64,000 nucleotides of DNA, taken from an uncultured Roseobacter sp. GTDB lineage: Bacteria; Pseudomonadota; Alphaproteobacteria; Rhodobacterales; Rhodobacteraceae. The position numbers and the translations under genes were made by a program. The first letter of the stretch is position 1, and each line of letters opens with the position of its first letter. The notes under the pieces were generated by a model. That model did not search any database. It saw nothing but the letters and a program-made list of their open reading frames with translations, and was not told the DNA's origin. The stretch spans positions 186,001-250,000 of the forward strand of contig NZ_CANLYL010000004.1 of the NCBI RefSeq assembly GCF_947495275.1. Direction: 5' to 3'. Of this stretch, positions 35,789 through 43,438 are shown one piece after another.

Positions 35789-35818
35789 TTGACTTCTGCG
35801 CACATAAATATGAATAAT
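35789..35818 (+). promoter_or_regulatory. Candidate smoE promoter
   Basis: TTGACT (35789-35794) and AATAAT (35813-35818) are separated by 18 bases, a reasonable sigma70-type pair in an A/T-rich stretch about 50 bases before the smoE start. The predicted start point near 35825 lies just before the inverted repeat at 35830. Confidence 0.45.
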
Positions 35819-35829
35819 TGTCACTACAT

Positions 35830-35843
35830 TGAGCAAAAGCTCA
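35830..35843. promoter_or_regulatory. Candidate operator before smoE
   Basis: TGAGC (35830-35834) and GCTCA (35839-35843) form a perfect inverted repeat with a 4-base A spacer, just downstream of the candidate promoter. It could be the site of the SorC-type regulator encoded immediately upstream. Confidence 0.4.
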
Positions 35844-35865
35844 TTTGACGTTTTGGGAGGAACTA

Positions 35866-37170
35866 ATGATCTACACAGTAAGTCGCCTTATGGGCGCTTG
35901 CGCTGTCGCAGCGCTGTCCACTGCGGCCGCCGCAGAGACGCTCACAATCGCCACAGTTAACAACGGCGACATGATCCGGATGCAAGGGTACACGGATGAT
36001 TTCACCGAAAAGACCGGCCACACGGTCGAATGGGTGACACTCGAAGAAAACGTTCTGCGTCAACGGGTAACAACCGATATTTCAACCAAAGGCGGCGCCT
36101 TCGACATCATGACGATCGGGATGTATGAGACACCGATCTGGGGCGCGAACGGCTGGCTGGTGCCACTGGATGGCCTTTCCGCAGAATACAACGTTGATGA
36201 CATTCTGCCCGCCATGCGCGGTGGCCTGTCTCACGATGGTACGCTTTACGCGGCACCGTTCTACGGCGAATCATCCATGGTCATGTATCGCACCGACCTG
36301 ATGGAAGCGGCCGGTATGGAAATGCCAAAAGCACCAACATGGGACTTCATCCGCGAAGCTGCGGCTGCGATGACGGACCGTGACAACGAGATCAACGGCA
36401 TCTGCCTGCGTGGTAAGGCCGGTTGGGGCGAAGGCGGTGCCTTCATCACCGTGACAGCAAACTCCTTTGGTGCACGTTGGTTCGACGAAGACTGGAACGC
36501 GCAGTTCGATCAGCCGGAATGGGCCAATGCGCTGAAGTTCTTCGTGGGCATGATGGAAGAATCCGGCCCTCCCGGATATGCGACCAACGGTTTCAATGAA
36601 AACCTGTCGCTCTTCCAGCAAGGCAAATGCGGCATGTGGATCGACGCAACCGTGGCTGCGTCCTTCGTGACAAACCCCGACGATTCGACCGTGGCCGACA
36701 AAGTGGGCTTTGCTCTCGCACCCGATACCGGACTGGGCAAGCGTTCGAACTGGCTGTGGGCATGGGCTCTTGCCATTCCTGCCGGCACGCAGAAAGCTGA
36801 TGCCGCGAAGGAATTCATCGAATGGGCAACGTCCACTGGCTACATTGAGCTGGTCGCTGCAAACGAAGGTTGGGCCAATGTGCCTCCGGGTGCCCGGCAA
36901 TCCCTGTATGACAACCCGGAATACCAGAAAGTGCCCTTCGCGCAGATGACTTTGGATTCCATCAATGCAGCGAACCCGAATGAACCTACTGTCAAACCAG
37001 TGCCATACGTCGGTGTCCAGTTTGTCGCAATTCCCGAGTTCGCCGGCATTGCAACTGAAGTCAGCCAGGAGTTTTCCGCAGTCTATGCAGGCCAGCAGTC
37101 TGTAGAGGAAGCGCTGGAAAAAGCGCAGGCTCTGACTAACGACGCTATGGAAGCTGCTGGCTACCGGTAA
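35866..37170 (+). CDS. smoE: Sorbitol/mannitol ABC transporter substrate-binding protein
   Basis: The 434-aa protein starts at ATG 35866 behind GGGAGG and has a signal peptide ending near STAAAAE (about 25). It is an extracellular solute-binding protein family 1 member. Permeases, ATPase, sorbitol dehydrogenase and mannitol dehydrogenase genes follow in the order of the Rhodobacter polyol operon, which supports SmoE. It should bind sorbitol, mannitol or related polyols. A strong hairpin follows its stop. Confidence 0.9.
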   Translation: MIYTVSRLMGACAVAALSTAAAAETLTIATVNNGDMIRMQGYTDDFTEKTGHTVEWVTLEENVLRQRVTTDISTKGGAFDIMTIGMYETPIWGANGWLVPLDGLSAEYNVDDILPAMRGGLSHDGTLYAAPFYGESSMVMYRTDLMEAAGMEMPKAPTWDFIREAAAAMTDRDNEINGICLRGKAGWGEGGAFITVTANSFGARWFDEDWNAQFDQPEWANALKFFVGMMEESGPPGYATNGFNENLSLFQQGKCGMWIDATVAASFVTNPDDSTVADKVGFALAPDTGLGKRSNWLWAWALAIPAGTQKADAAKEFIEWATSTGYIELVAANEGWANVPPGARQSLYDNPEYQKVPFAQMTLDSINAANPNEPTVKPVPYVGVQFVAIPEFAGIATEVSQEFSAVYAGQQSVEEALEKAQALTNDAMEAAGYR

Positions 37171-37189
37171 GGCCCGCTTCTAACGAATT

Positions 37190-37213
37190 CGGAGGGCGGT
37201 GCGCCGCCCTCCG
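37190..37213 (+). repeat. Hairpin between smoE and smoF
   Basis: CGGAGGGCGG (37190-37199) pairs perfectly with CCGCCCTCCG (37204-37213) around a TGCG loop, 19 bases after the smoE stop. No T-tract follows, so it more likely stabilises smoE mRNA or attenuates read-through than terminates fully. Confidence 0.75.
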
Positions 37214-37287
37214 GACGCTTACCACCCGTTCCCTTCGACTGATTGTTTCCAGGCGACCATCGCGGCCGTCAACAGAGGAGATGTGTT

Positions 37288-38154
37288 ATGGCGACCCAAC
37301 AATCCCGATCAGCAGCCAGATTGATGATGGCACCGGCGGTGATCCTTCTCTTGGGCTGGATGCTTGTGCCACTGACGATGACGCTTTGGTTCTCGTTCCG
37401 TAAATATTTGCCCCTGCGCGGTGGCGATTTGGGCTGGGCCGGTTTCGATAACTACACACGGTTCATTGGGTCCAGTTCTTTCTGGCCAAGTGTGCAGGCT
37501 ACTCTGGTGATCGTGGGCGGCGTGCTCATCATCACGGTTGTCCTCGGGATCATACTGGCGTTGCTGCTTGACCAGCCCATGTGGGGCCAGGGCATCGTCA
37601 GAATTCTTGTGATTGCCCCCTTCTTTGTTATGCCAACCGTGTCGGCGCTGGTCTGGAAAAACATGTTCATGGATCCGGTGAACGGGCTCTTTGCCTATGT
37701 CTGGAAATTCTTCGGAGCGGCTCCGGTTGAATGGCTGAGCCAGGCGTCGATGCAGTCGATCATCATGATTGTCAGCTGGCAGTGGTTGCCTTTCGCCACC
37801 CTGATCCTGCTGACCGCCGTTCAATCCCTCGACAGTGAGCAGCTGGAAGCCGCCGAAATGGACGGCGCATCGTTCCTGAGCCGGTTCTGGTATCTCATCC
37901 TGCCGCATCTGGCGCGCGCGATCACCATTGTCGTGTTGATCCAGACGATCTTCCTTCTGTCGATCTTCGCGGAAATCTTTGTCACCACCGGCGGTGCATT
38001 CGGCACCAAGACACTCTCCTATCTGATCTTCCAGCGCGTGTTGGAAAGCCAGAATGTCGGGTTAGGGTCTGCGGGCGGTGTCTACGCCATCATTCTTGCC
38101 AATATCGTTGCCATCTTCCTGATGCGCATCGTCGGCAAAAACCTGGACGCGTGA
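37288..38154 (+). CDS. smoF: Polyol ABC transporter permease SmoF
   Basis: From ATG 37288, behind GAGGAG, the protein has 288 aa and six hydrophobic segments of the MalF/UgpA type. The coupling loop is AAEMDGASFLSRFWYLILP. A longer frame from 37243 lacks a ribosome site. It pairs with SmoG as the membrane channel for polyols. Confidence 0.9.
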   Translation: MATQQSRSAARLMMAPAVILLLGWMLVPLTMTLWFSFRKYLPLRGGDLGWAGFDNYTRFIGSSSFWPSVQATLVIVGGVLIITVVLGIILALLLDQPMWGQGIVRILVIAPFFVMPTVSALVWKNMFMDPVNGLFAYVWKFFGAAPVEWLSQASMQSIIMIVSWQWLPFATLILLTAVQSLDSEQLEAAEMDGASFLSRFWYLILPHLARAITIVVLIQTIFLLSIFAEIFVTTGGAFGTKTLSYLIFQRVLESQNVGLGSAGGVYAIILANIVAIFLMRIVGKNLDA

Positions 38155-38164
38155 GGAGCAAATC

Positions 38165-38995
38165 ATGGCACGTGCTGTTACAAACAATCGCAAAGCTCTG
38201 AACACTGCAATCGCCTGGTCCATCGGTCTGCTGATCTTCTTTCCGATCCTGTGGACAATCCTGACCAGCTTCAAAACCGAAGCCCAGGCCATCAGCAACC
38301 CGCCGGTCTTCCTGTTCTTTGACTGGACGCTTGAGAATTACGCCGTGGTGCAGGAACGCTCAAACTACATGCGCTTCTTGTGGAATTCGGTCTTCATCGC
38401 GGGGGGCTCAACGGTGCTCGGTCTGATCATCGCTGTTCCGGCGGCCTGGTCGATGGCCTTTGTACCCTCCAAACGGACCAAGGACATCCTGCTCTGGATG
38501 CTCTCCACCAAGATGTTGCCGGCGGTCGGTGTGCTTTATCCGATCTACCTGCTCTTCATCAAACTTGGTCTTCTGGACACACGCATTGGTCTGACCATTG
38601 TATTGATGCTGATCAACCTGCCGATCATCGTCTGGATGCTTTACACCTATTTCAAGGAAATCCCTGGTGAAATCCTCGAAGCGGCCCGGATGGATGGCGC
38701 GTCTTTGTCCAAAGAGATCATTTATGTTCTGACGCCGATGGCGATCCCGGGCATTGCATCAACCTTGCTGCTGAACTTCATCCTTGCCTGGAACGAAGCC
38801 TTCTGGACGCTCAACCTGACGGCTGCAAAAGCAGCTCCGCTGACGGCCTTCATTGCGAGCTATTCGAGCCCGGAGGGCCTGTTTTACGCGAAACTCTCGG
38901 CGGCCTCGACAATGGCCATCGCACCTATCCTCATCATGGGCTGGTTCAGCCAGAAACAACTCGTCCGCGGCCTGACGTTCGGCGCGGTGAAGTAA
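38165..38995 (+). CDS. smoG: Polyol ABC transporter permease SmoG
   Basis: The 276-aa MalG-type permease starts behind GAGGAG, ten bases after smoF. It has six hydrophobic segments and the coupling loop AARMDGASLSKEIIYVLTP. It is the second membrane subunit of the sorbitol/mannitol importer. Confidence 0.9.
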   Translation: MARAVTNNRKALNTAIAWSIGLLIFFPILWTILTSFKTEAQAISNPPVFLFFDWTLENYAVVQERSNYMRFLWNSVFIAGGSTVLGLIIAVPAAWSMAFVPSKRTKDILLWMLSTKMLPAVGVLYPIYLLFIKLGLLDTRIGLTIVLMLINLPIIVWMLYTYFKEIPGEILEAARMDGASLSKEIIYVLTPMAIPGIASTLLLNFILAWNEAFWTLNLTAAKAAPLTAFIASYSSPEGLFYAKLSAASTMAIAPILIMGWFSQKQLVRGLTFGAVK

Positions 38996-39007
38996 AGGAA
39001 CAAGATC

Positions 39008-40006
39008 ATGGGAAGCATTAAACTTAGCAAAGTCTCCAAAAGCTTCGGTGATGTGGAAGTCATTCCGCCGCTGGATCTTGAAATCAACGATGGTGAGTTC
39101 GTGGTTTTTGTCGGCCCCTCGGGCTGCGGGAAATCCACATTGCTGCGGCTGATCGCAGGGCTGGAAGACCTCACCTCCGGCGCCATCGAAATCGACGGCA
39201 CAGATGCCACCAACGCCACGCCTGCCAAACGCGGGTTGGCGATGGTGTTCCAGTCCTATGCGCTTTACCCGCATATGTCGGTACGCAAGAACATCAACTT
39301 CCCGCTGAAGATGGCCGGGATGGATCAGGCAGAAGCCGACAAGCGCATCAATGCCGCGGCCAAGGTCCTCAACCTGACGGATTATCTCGACCGGCGTCCG
39401 GGTCAGTTGTCGGGCGGGCAGAGGCAGCGGGTGGCCATTGGCCGTGCGATTGTGCGTGAACCTTCGGCATTCCTCTTTGACGAACCGCTGTCGAACCTTG
39501 ATGCGGCTTTGCGGGTCAACATGCGGCTGGAAATCTGTGACCTTCACAAGACCCTGACGACGACCATGATCTACGTGACCCACGACCAGGTTGAAGCCAT
39601 GACAATGGCCGACAAGATCGTGGTGCTGCATGATGGCTACATCGAACAGGTGGGCAGCCCGCTGGAGCTTTATGAGCGACCCGTCAACAAGTTCGTCGCG
39701 GGTTTCATTGGCAGCCCGAAGATGAATTTCGTCAGCGGTGCATCGGCGCAAAAACGCAATGCGGACAGCATCGGCATCCGGCCCGAACATCTTGATGTTT
39801 CGGCCGAGAGTGGCGAATGGAGCGGGACCGTCGGCGTGTCCGAACATCTTGGCTCTGACACGTTTCTGCATGTCAAGCTGGACGACGGCAGCATGATCAA
39901 CGTGCGCGCCAGCGGCGACCTGAAAGTGGAATACGGCGAGAAAATCTTCCTCAATCCGCAGGAAGACCGTGTGCACAAGTTTGACGCGCAGGGCCTGTCA
40001 ATTTGA
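39008..40006 (+). CDS. smoK: Polyol ABC transporter ATPase SmoK
   Basis: The 332-aa MalK-type ATPase has Walker [10 protein letters not shown], signature [15 protein letters not shown], Walker [13 protein letters not shown] and switch histidine in VTHDQVEA, so both sites of a homodimer should work. A C-terminal TOBE-like domain follows. Its TGA overlaps the TTG start of smoS. Confidence 0.92.
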   Translation: MGSIKLSKVSKSFGDVEVIPPLDLEINDGEFVVFVGPSGCGKSTLLRLIAGLEDLTSGAIEIDGTDATNATPAKRGLAMVFQSYALYPHMSVRKNINFPLKMAGMDQAEADKRINAAAKVLNLTDYLDRRPGQLSGGQRQRVAIGRAIVREPSAFLFDEPLSNLDAALRVNMRLEICDLHKTLTTTMIYVTHDQVEAMTMADKIVVLHDGYIEQVGSPLELYERPVNKFVAGFIGSPKMNFVSGASAQKRNADSIGIRPEHLDVSAESGEWSGTVGVSEHLGSDTFLHVKLDDGSMINVRASGDLKVEYGEKIFLNPQEDRVHKFDAQGLSI

Positions 40007-40776
40007 AACGCCTTGCCGACAAGGTTGCATTGATCACAGGCGCTGGTCGGGGGATAGGGGCGGCTTTTGCCCGTGCCTATACCCTCGAAGGCGCGAATGT
40101 GGCAGTGGCGGATATCGACCTTCTGTCGGCTCAAACGATTGCGGATGGCTTGGGCAATGACGCCTTTGCCTGCCATGTCGATGTAACGGATCAGACGTCA
40201 ATCGATGCCTGCGTCCAGGCGGTGATAGATCACTTTGGCCGTATCGACATTCTGATAAACAATGCGGCGGTGTTCGATCTGGCACCTATCGTCGACATCA
40301 GCCGTGACAGCTACGATCGTGTGTTTGGTATCAACGTCTCTGGTTGTCTTTTCATGATGCAGGCGGTTGCTCATCGGATGATCGACCAAGGCAAGGGCGG
40401 CAAGATCATCAACATGGCCAGTCAGGCGGGCCGACGTGGAGAACCTCTCGTGGCTGTTTATTGCGCCAGCAAAGCGGCGGTCATCAGCCTGACGCAGTCG
40501 GCCGGATTGAACCTGATCAAACACGGCATCAACGTGAATGCGATTTCCCCGGGCGTGGTTGATGGTGCCCATTGGGATGAAGTCGATGCGAAGTTTGCGG
40601 CTTATGAAAATCTTCAACCGGGGCAAAAGAAACGCCTGGTGGCGGGGGATGTCCCTTTCGGACGCATGGGAAAGGCCGACGATCTGACGGGTATGGCGGT
40701 TTTTCTGGCCTCAGATGAGGCCGAATACATCGTTGCACAAACCTACAACGTAGATGGCGGGAACTGGATGAGCTGA
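40003..40776 (+). CDS. smoS: Sorbitol dehydrogenase (short-chain family)
   Basis: The 257-aa SDR enzyme starts at TTG 40003, overlapping the smoK stop as TTGA; the protein begins with the standard [16 protein letters not shown] segment so no other start fits. The NAD loop [19 protein letters not shown] serine and the YCASK catalytic pair are present. SmoS oxidises D-sorbitol to fructose (and galactitol in Rhodobacter). It lies two bases before mtlK. Confidence 0.9.
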   Translation: MKRLADKVALITGAGRGIGAAFARAYTLEGANVAVADIDLLSAQTIADGLGNDAFACHVDVTDQTSIDACVQAVIDHFGRIDILINNAAVFDLAPIVDISRDSYDRVFGINVSGCLFMMQAVAHRMIDQGKGGKIINMASQAGRRGEPLVAVYCASKAAVISLTQSAGLNLIKHGINVNAISPGVVDGAHWDEVDAKFAAYENLQPGQKKRLVAGDVPFGRMGKADDLTGMAVFLASDEAEYIVAQTYNVDGGNWMS

Positions 40777-40777
40777 C

Positions 40778-42298
40778 ATGATCAAGCTGAACGAAAACGC
40801 GCTGACCTCTCTTGGCCCGACTGTTGCGGTGCCCCGATACGACCGATCGCTTCTGAAGCCCGGCATCCTCCATATCGGTGTTGGCAACTTCCACCGCGCG
40901 CATCAGGCGTTCTATCTGGATGCCCTGCACAACACCGGCGCCGACCCCAGCTGGGGCATATGCGGCGCAGGCGTACGTGCTCCGGATGCCCGCATGCGCG
41001 CCGATCTTGCAGAGCAGGACTGGCTTTACACTGTCGTCGAAGTTGAGAGCGAAGATCTTCAGGCGCAAATTGTGGGCAGCATGATCGATTTTGTGGAGGT
41101 CGAACCCACAGCCAATTTGCCACTTTTGAGCCAGATGGCAGATCCCGTAACCCGCATTGTCTCTCTGACCGTCACCGAAGGGGGATATTTCGTTGACAGC
41201 GCAACCGGGGAATTCGACCTTACCCACCCGCTTGTCGCGGCAGACATTGCCACGCCGGGATCGGCGAATACCGTCTTCGGCGCTCTTGTTACCGCTCTGG
41301 CAGCCCGGAAATCTGCCAGTGACGCGCCGTTTACCGTGATGTCATGTGACAATCTGCCCGGGAATGGCGATGCCGCCCGCGCTGCTGTCATGGGAATGGC
41401 AGGGGCGATGGATGGTGACTTGGCGGCATGGATCTCCGATCATGTGAGTTTCCCCAACGCGATGGTTGACCGGATTACACCTGCCACGGGTGACAGGGAG
41501 CGGGCATCCTTGGCTGAGAACTTCGGGATCACCGATAACTTCCCCGTTTTTTGTGAGCCCTTTCGGCAATGGGTTCTGGAAGATGATTTTGTAAATGGCC
41601 GCCCGGAGCTGGAAGCTGTTGGCGTGACCTTCACCAAAGACATCCACGATTTCGAGAAGATGAAGATACGCATTCTGAACGGGGGGCATGCAATTCTGGC
41701 CTATCCGGCGGCTCTGATGGGTGTGGAATTTGCCCATGATGCGTTGAGAAATACCATCATACGGGCCTTTCTACGCAAAGTGCTGACGGAGGATGTCTTG
41801 CATCTCGTGGCGGATGTGCCTGGATTTACTGCACATGAATACCTTGACCTCATTTGCAAGCGCGTGGAAAACACTGGTGTCGCAGATCAGATCTCACGCT
41901 TGTGTCTGGATGGATCAAACCGGCAACCCAAGTTCACCATTCCTTCCATCCGCGATGATCTGGCGCAGGGGCACATGCCCATCGGGTTGGCGTTAAGTGC
42001 TGCCCTTTGGTGCCGTTACTGCGCCGGTCGCACGGACGCCGGTCAGGAAATTCCACCAAATGACCCGAGCTGGGACAATCTGCATAGTGTGGCGGTTGCC
42101 GCACAGACCGACCCTCATCTTTGGTTGCAACAAAGCGAAATCTATGGGGATGTGGGGGCAAACGCCGATTTCGCCGAATTGTTTGCCTCTTGCCTGAAAT
42201 CTCTCCAGACGAACGGAACCGAAGACACGTTGCGTATGTATCTGAACGGAGACACATTCTCCGCCGTTGCAACATTGCCGTCGCGCCTGAGCAGTTAG
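40778..42298 (+). CDS. mtlK: Mannitol 2-dehydrogenase
   Basis: The 506-aa long-chain polyol dehydrogenase oxidises mannitol to fructose with NAD. GVGNFHRAHQAFY near residue 30 is the family's nucleotide-binding segment, and KIRILNGGHAILAY carries the catalytic lysine and nearby polar residues. It ends the smo operon; a hairpin and an operator-like site separate it from the fructokinase gene. Confidence 0.93.
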   Translation: MIKLNENALTSLGPTVAVPRYDRSLLKPGILHIGVGNFHRAHQAFYLDALHNTGADPSWGICGAGVRAPDARMRADLAEQDWLYTVVEVESEDLQAQIVGSMIDFVEVEPTANLPLLSQMADPVTRIVSLTVTEGGYFVDSATGEFDLTHPLVAADIATPGSANTVFGALVTALAARKSASDAPFTVMSCDNLPGNGDAARAAVMGMAGAMDGDLAAWISDHVSFPNAMVDRITPATGDRERASLAENFGITDNFPVFCEPFRQWVLEDDFVNGRPELEAVGVTFTKDIHDFEKMKIRILNGGHAILAYPAALMGVEFAHDALRNTIIRAFLRKVLTEDVLHLVADVPGFTAHEYLDLICKRVENTGVADQISRLCLDGSNRQPKFTIPSIRDDLAQGHMPIGLALSAALWCRYCAGRTDAGQEIPPNDPSWDNLHSVAVAAQTDPHLWLQQSEIYGDVGANADFAELFASCLKSLQTNGTEDTLRMYLNGDTFSAVATLPSRLSS

Positions 42299-42319
42299 GT
42301 CCCGATCGTCGCAGATCGA

Positions 42320-42344
42320 CATAGCCATTGACTCAATGGCTATG
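42320..42344 (+). repeat. Perfect hairpin after mtlK
   Basis: CATAGCCATTG (42320-42330) pairs perfectly with CAATGGCTATG (42334-42344) around ACT. It lies 21 bases after the mtlK stop and its last base is the first base of the operator-like site. The T-rich tail of a terminator is missing. It may end the smo transcript partly or act as a regulator site. Confidence 0.6.
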
Positions 42345-42355
42345 TTAGCGGTAAC
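42344..42355. promoter_or_regulatory. Operator-like site before the fructokinase gene
   Basis: GTTAGCGGTAAC differs at one base from the perfect palindrome GTTAGCGCTAAC before gap. It lies 52 bases before the fructokinase ATG, similar to the 53 bases before gap. A shared LacI-type regulator is inferred. Confidence 0.55.
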
Positions 42356-42407
42356 GGGCGAGCCGAGAGCTTACGATAGGCGCAGCAAGAAAGACAGGAG
42401 ACAGTAA

Positions 42408-43334
42408 ATGATACTGTGTTGTGGCGAGGCCTTGATTGATATGATCCCGAGCCTTTCCGGGGAAGGTCATAACAGTTTTGTGCCGCATTCGGGGGGCGCT
42501 GTGTTCAATACGGCAATCGCGCTGGGACGTCTGGGCGCGAAGACCGGATTTGTGACCGGGCTGTCGCGTGATCTATTTGGTGTACAACTGTCGCAATCCC
42601 TCGTTGACAGCAAAGTTGACTGCAGTCTGGTGGTAAAGTCGGATTTGCCGACGACGCTTGCATTTGTTCAGTTGCAGGACGGTCACGCCACCTACACCTT
42701 TTATGATGAAAATACCGCCGGTCGCAGTTTGACGCCTGATCAATTGCCGGAGCTGCCTGACACGGTTTCGGCCCTTTACTTCGGGGGCATCAGCCTGATC
42801 AGCGAGCCTTGCGCGGATTTTTATGCGGCTCTTGCGCTGCGTGAAGCGGGGCTCCGTCTGATCATGATTGATCCAAACATCAGAGCCGCATTTATCAAGG
42901 ACGAAGCGCGGTATCGGGCAAGATTGGATCAGATGATTGCTGTCGCCGATATCGTCAAGGTATCCGATGAGGACCTCGACTGGATTGTCCCGGGAAGCCA
43001 GAGCATGACGGAAAAAGCCACCGGGATTTGCAGCAAGGGTGTGCACGCCGTCATTATCACCAAAGGCGGGGATGGTGCCACCGCGCTGTTCGCGGATGGT
43101 CGGCAGATTGATGTCGCGGCACAACCTGTCGAAATTGTCGATACCGTGGGGGCAGGGGATACCTTTAATGCCGGTGTGCTGGCAAATCTGGCCGATAACG
43201 GGCTACTGAAAAAGTCCGAATTATCCCGGATTGGCGCACCTGAAATGCATAGTGCCTTGAGTTTTGGCGCAAAAGTCGCGGCGGTAACGGTCGCGCGTGC
43301 AGGGGCCAACCCTCCATGGTCGCATGAACTTTGA
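42408..43334 (+). CDS. mtlZ: Fructokinase (PfkB family)
   Basis: The 308-aa kinase has the PfkB signatures GGAVFNTAIALGRLGA (near 30) and DTVGAGDTFNAGVL (near 245, catalytic Asp in GAGD). It should phosphorylate fructose made by SmoS and MtlK or imported by FrcBCA, giving fructose 6-phosphate. It matches mtlZ of the Rhodobacter polyol operon, but here it has its own upstream regulatory site. The start ATG follows AGGAGA. Confidence 0.88.
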   Translation: MILCCGEALIDMIPSLSGEGHNSFVPHSGGAVFNTAIALGRLGAKTGFVTGLSRDLFGVQLSQSLVDSKVDCSLVVKSDLPTTLAFVQLQDGHATYTFYDENTAGRSLTPDQLPELPDTVSALYFGGISLISEPCADFYAALALREAGLRLIMIDPNIRAAFIKDEARYRARLDQMIAVADIVKVSDEDLDWIVPGSQSMTEKATGICSKGVHAVIITKGGDGATALFADGRQIDVAAQPVEIVDTVGAGDTFNAGVLANLADNGLLKKSELSRIGAPEMHSALSFGAKVAAVTVARAGANPPWSHEL

Positions 43335-43438
43335 GGATGCGGTGTATCTTTGGCTCAAAAACGGTTAGTGCCGCTGTAAAGCATCCTTCAAAATGGGCTT
43401 TGCCGGTCCGCAACAAGTAAAGAGAACGATTGTCCGCT

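Noticed and set aside
38759-39976. A 405-codon minus-strand frame opposite smoG and smoK
   Set aside because: It spans two genuine genes and shows no protein-family motifs.
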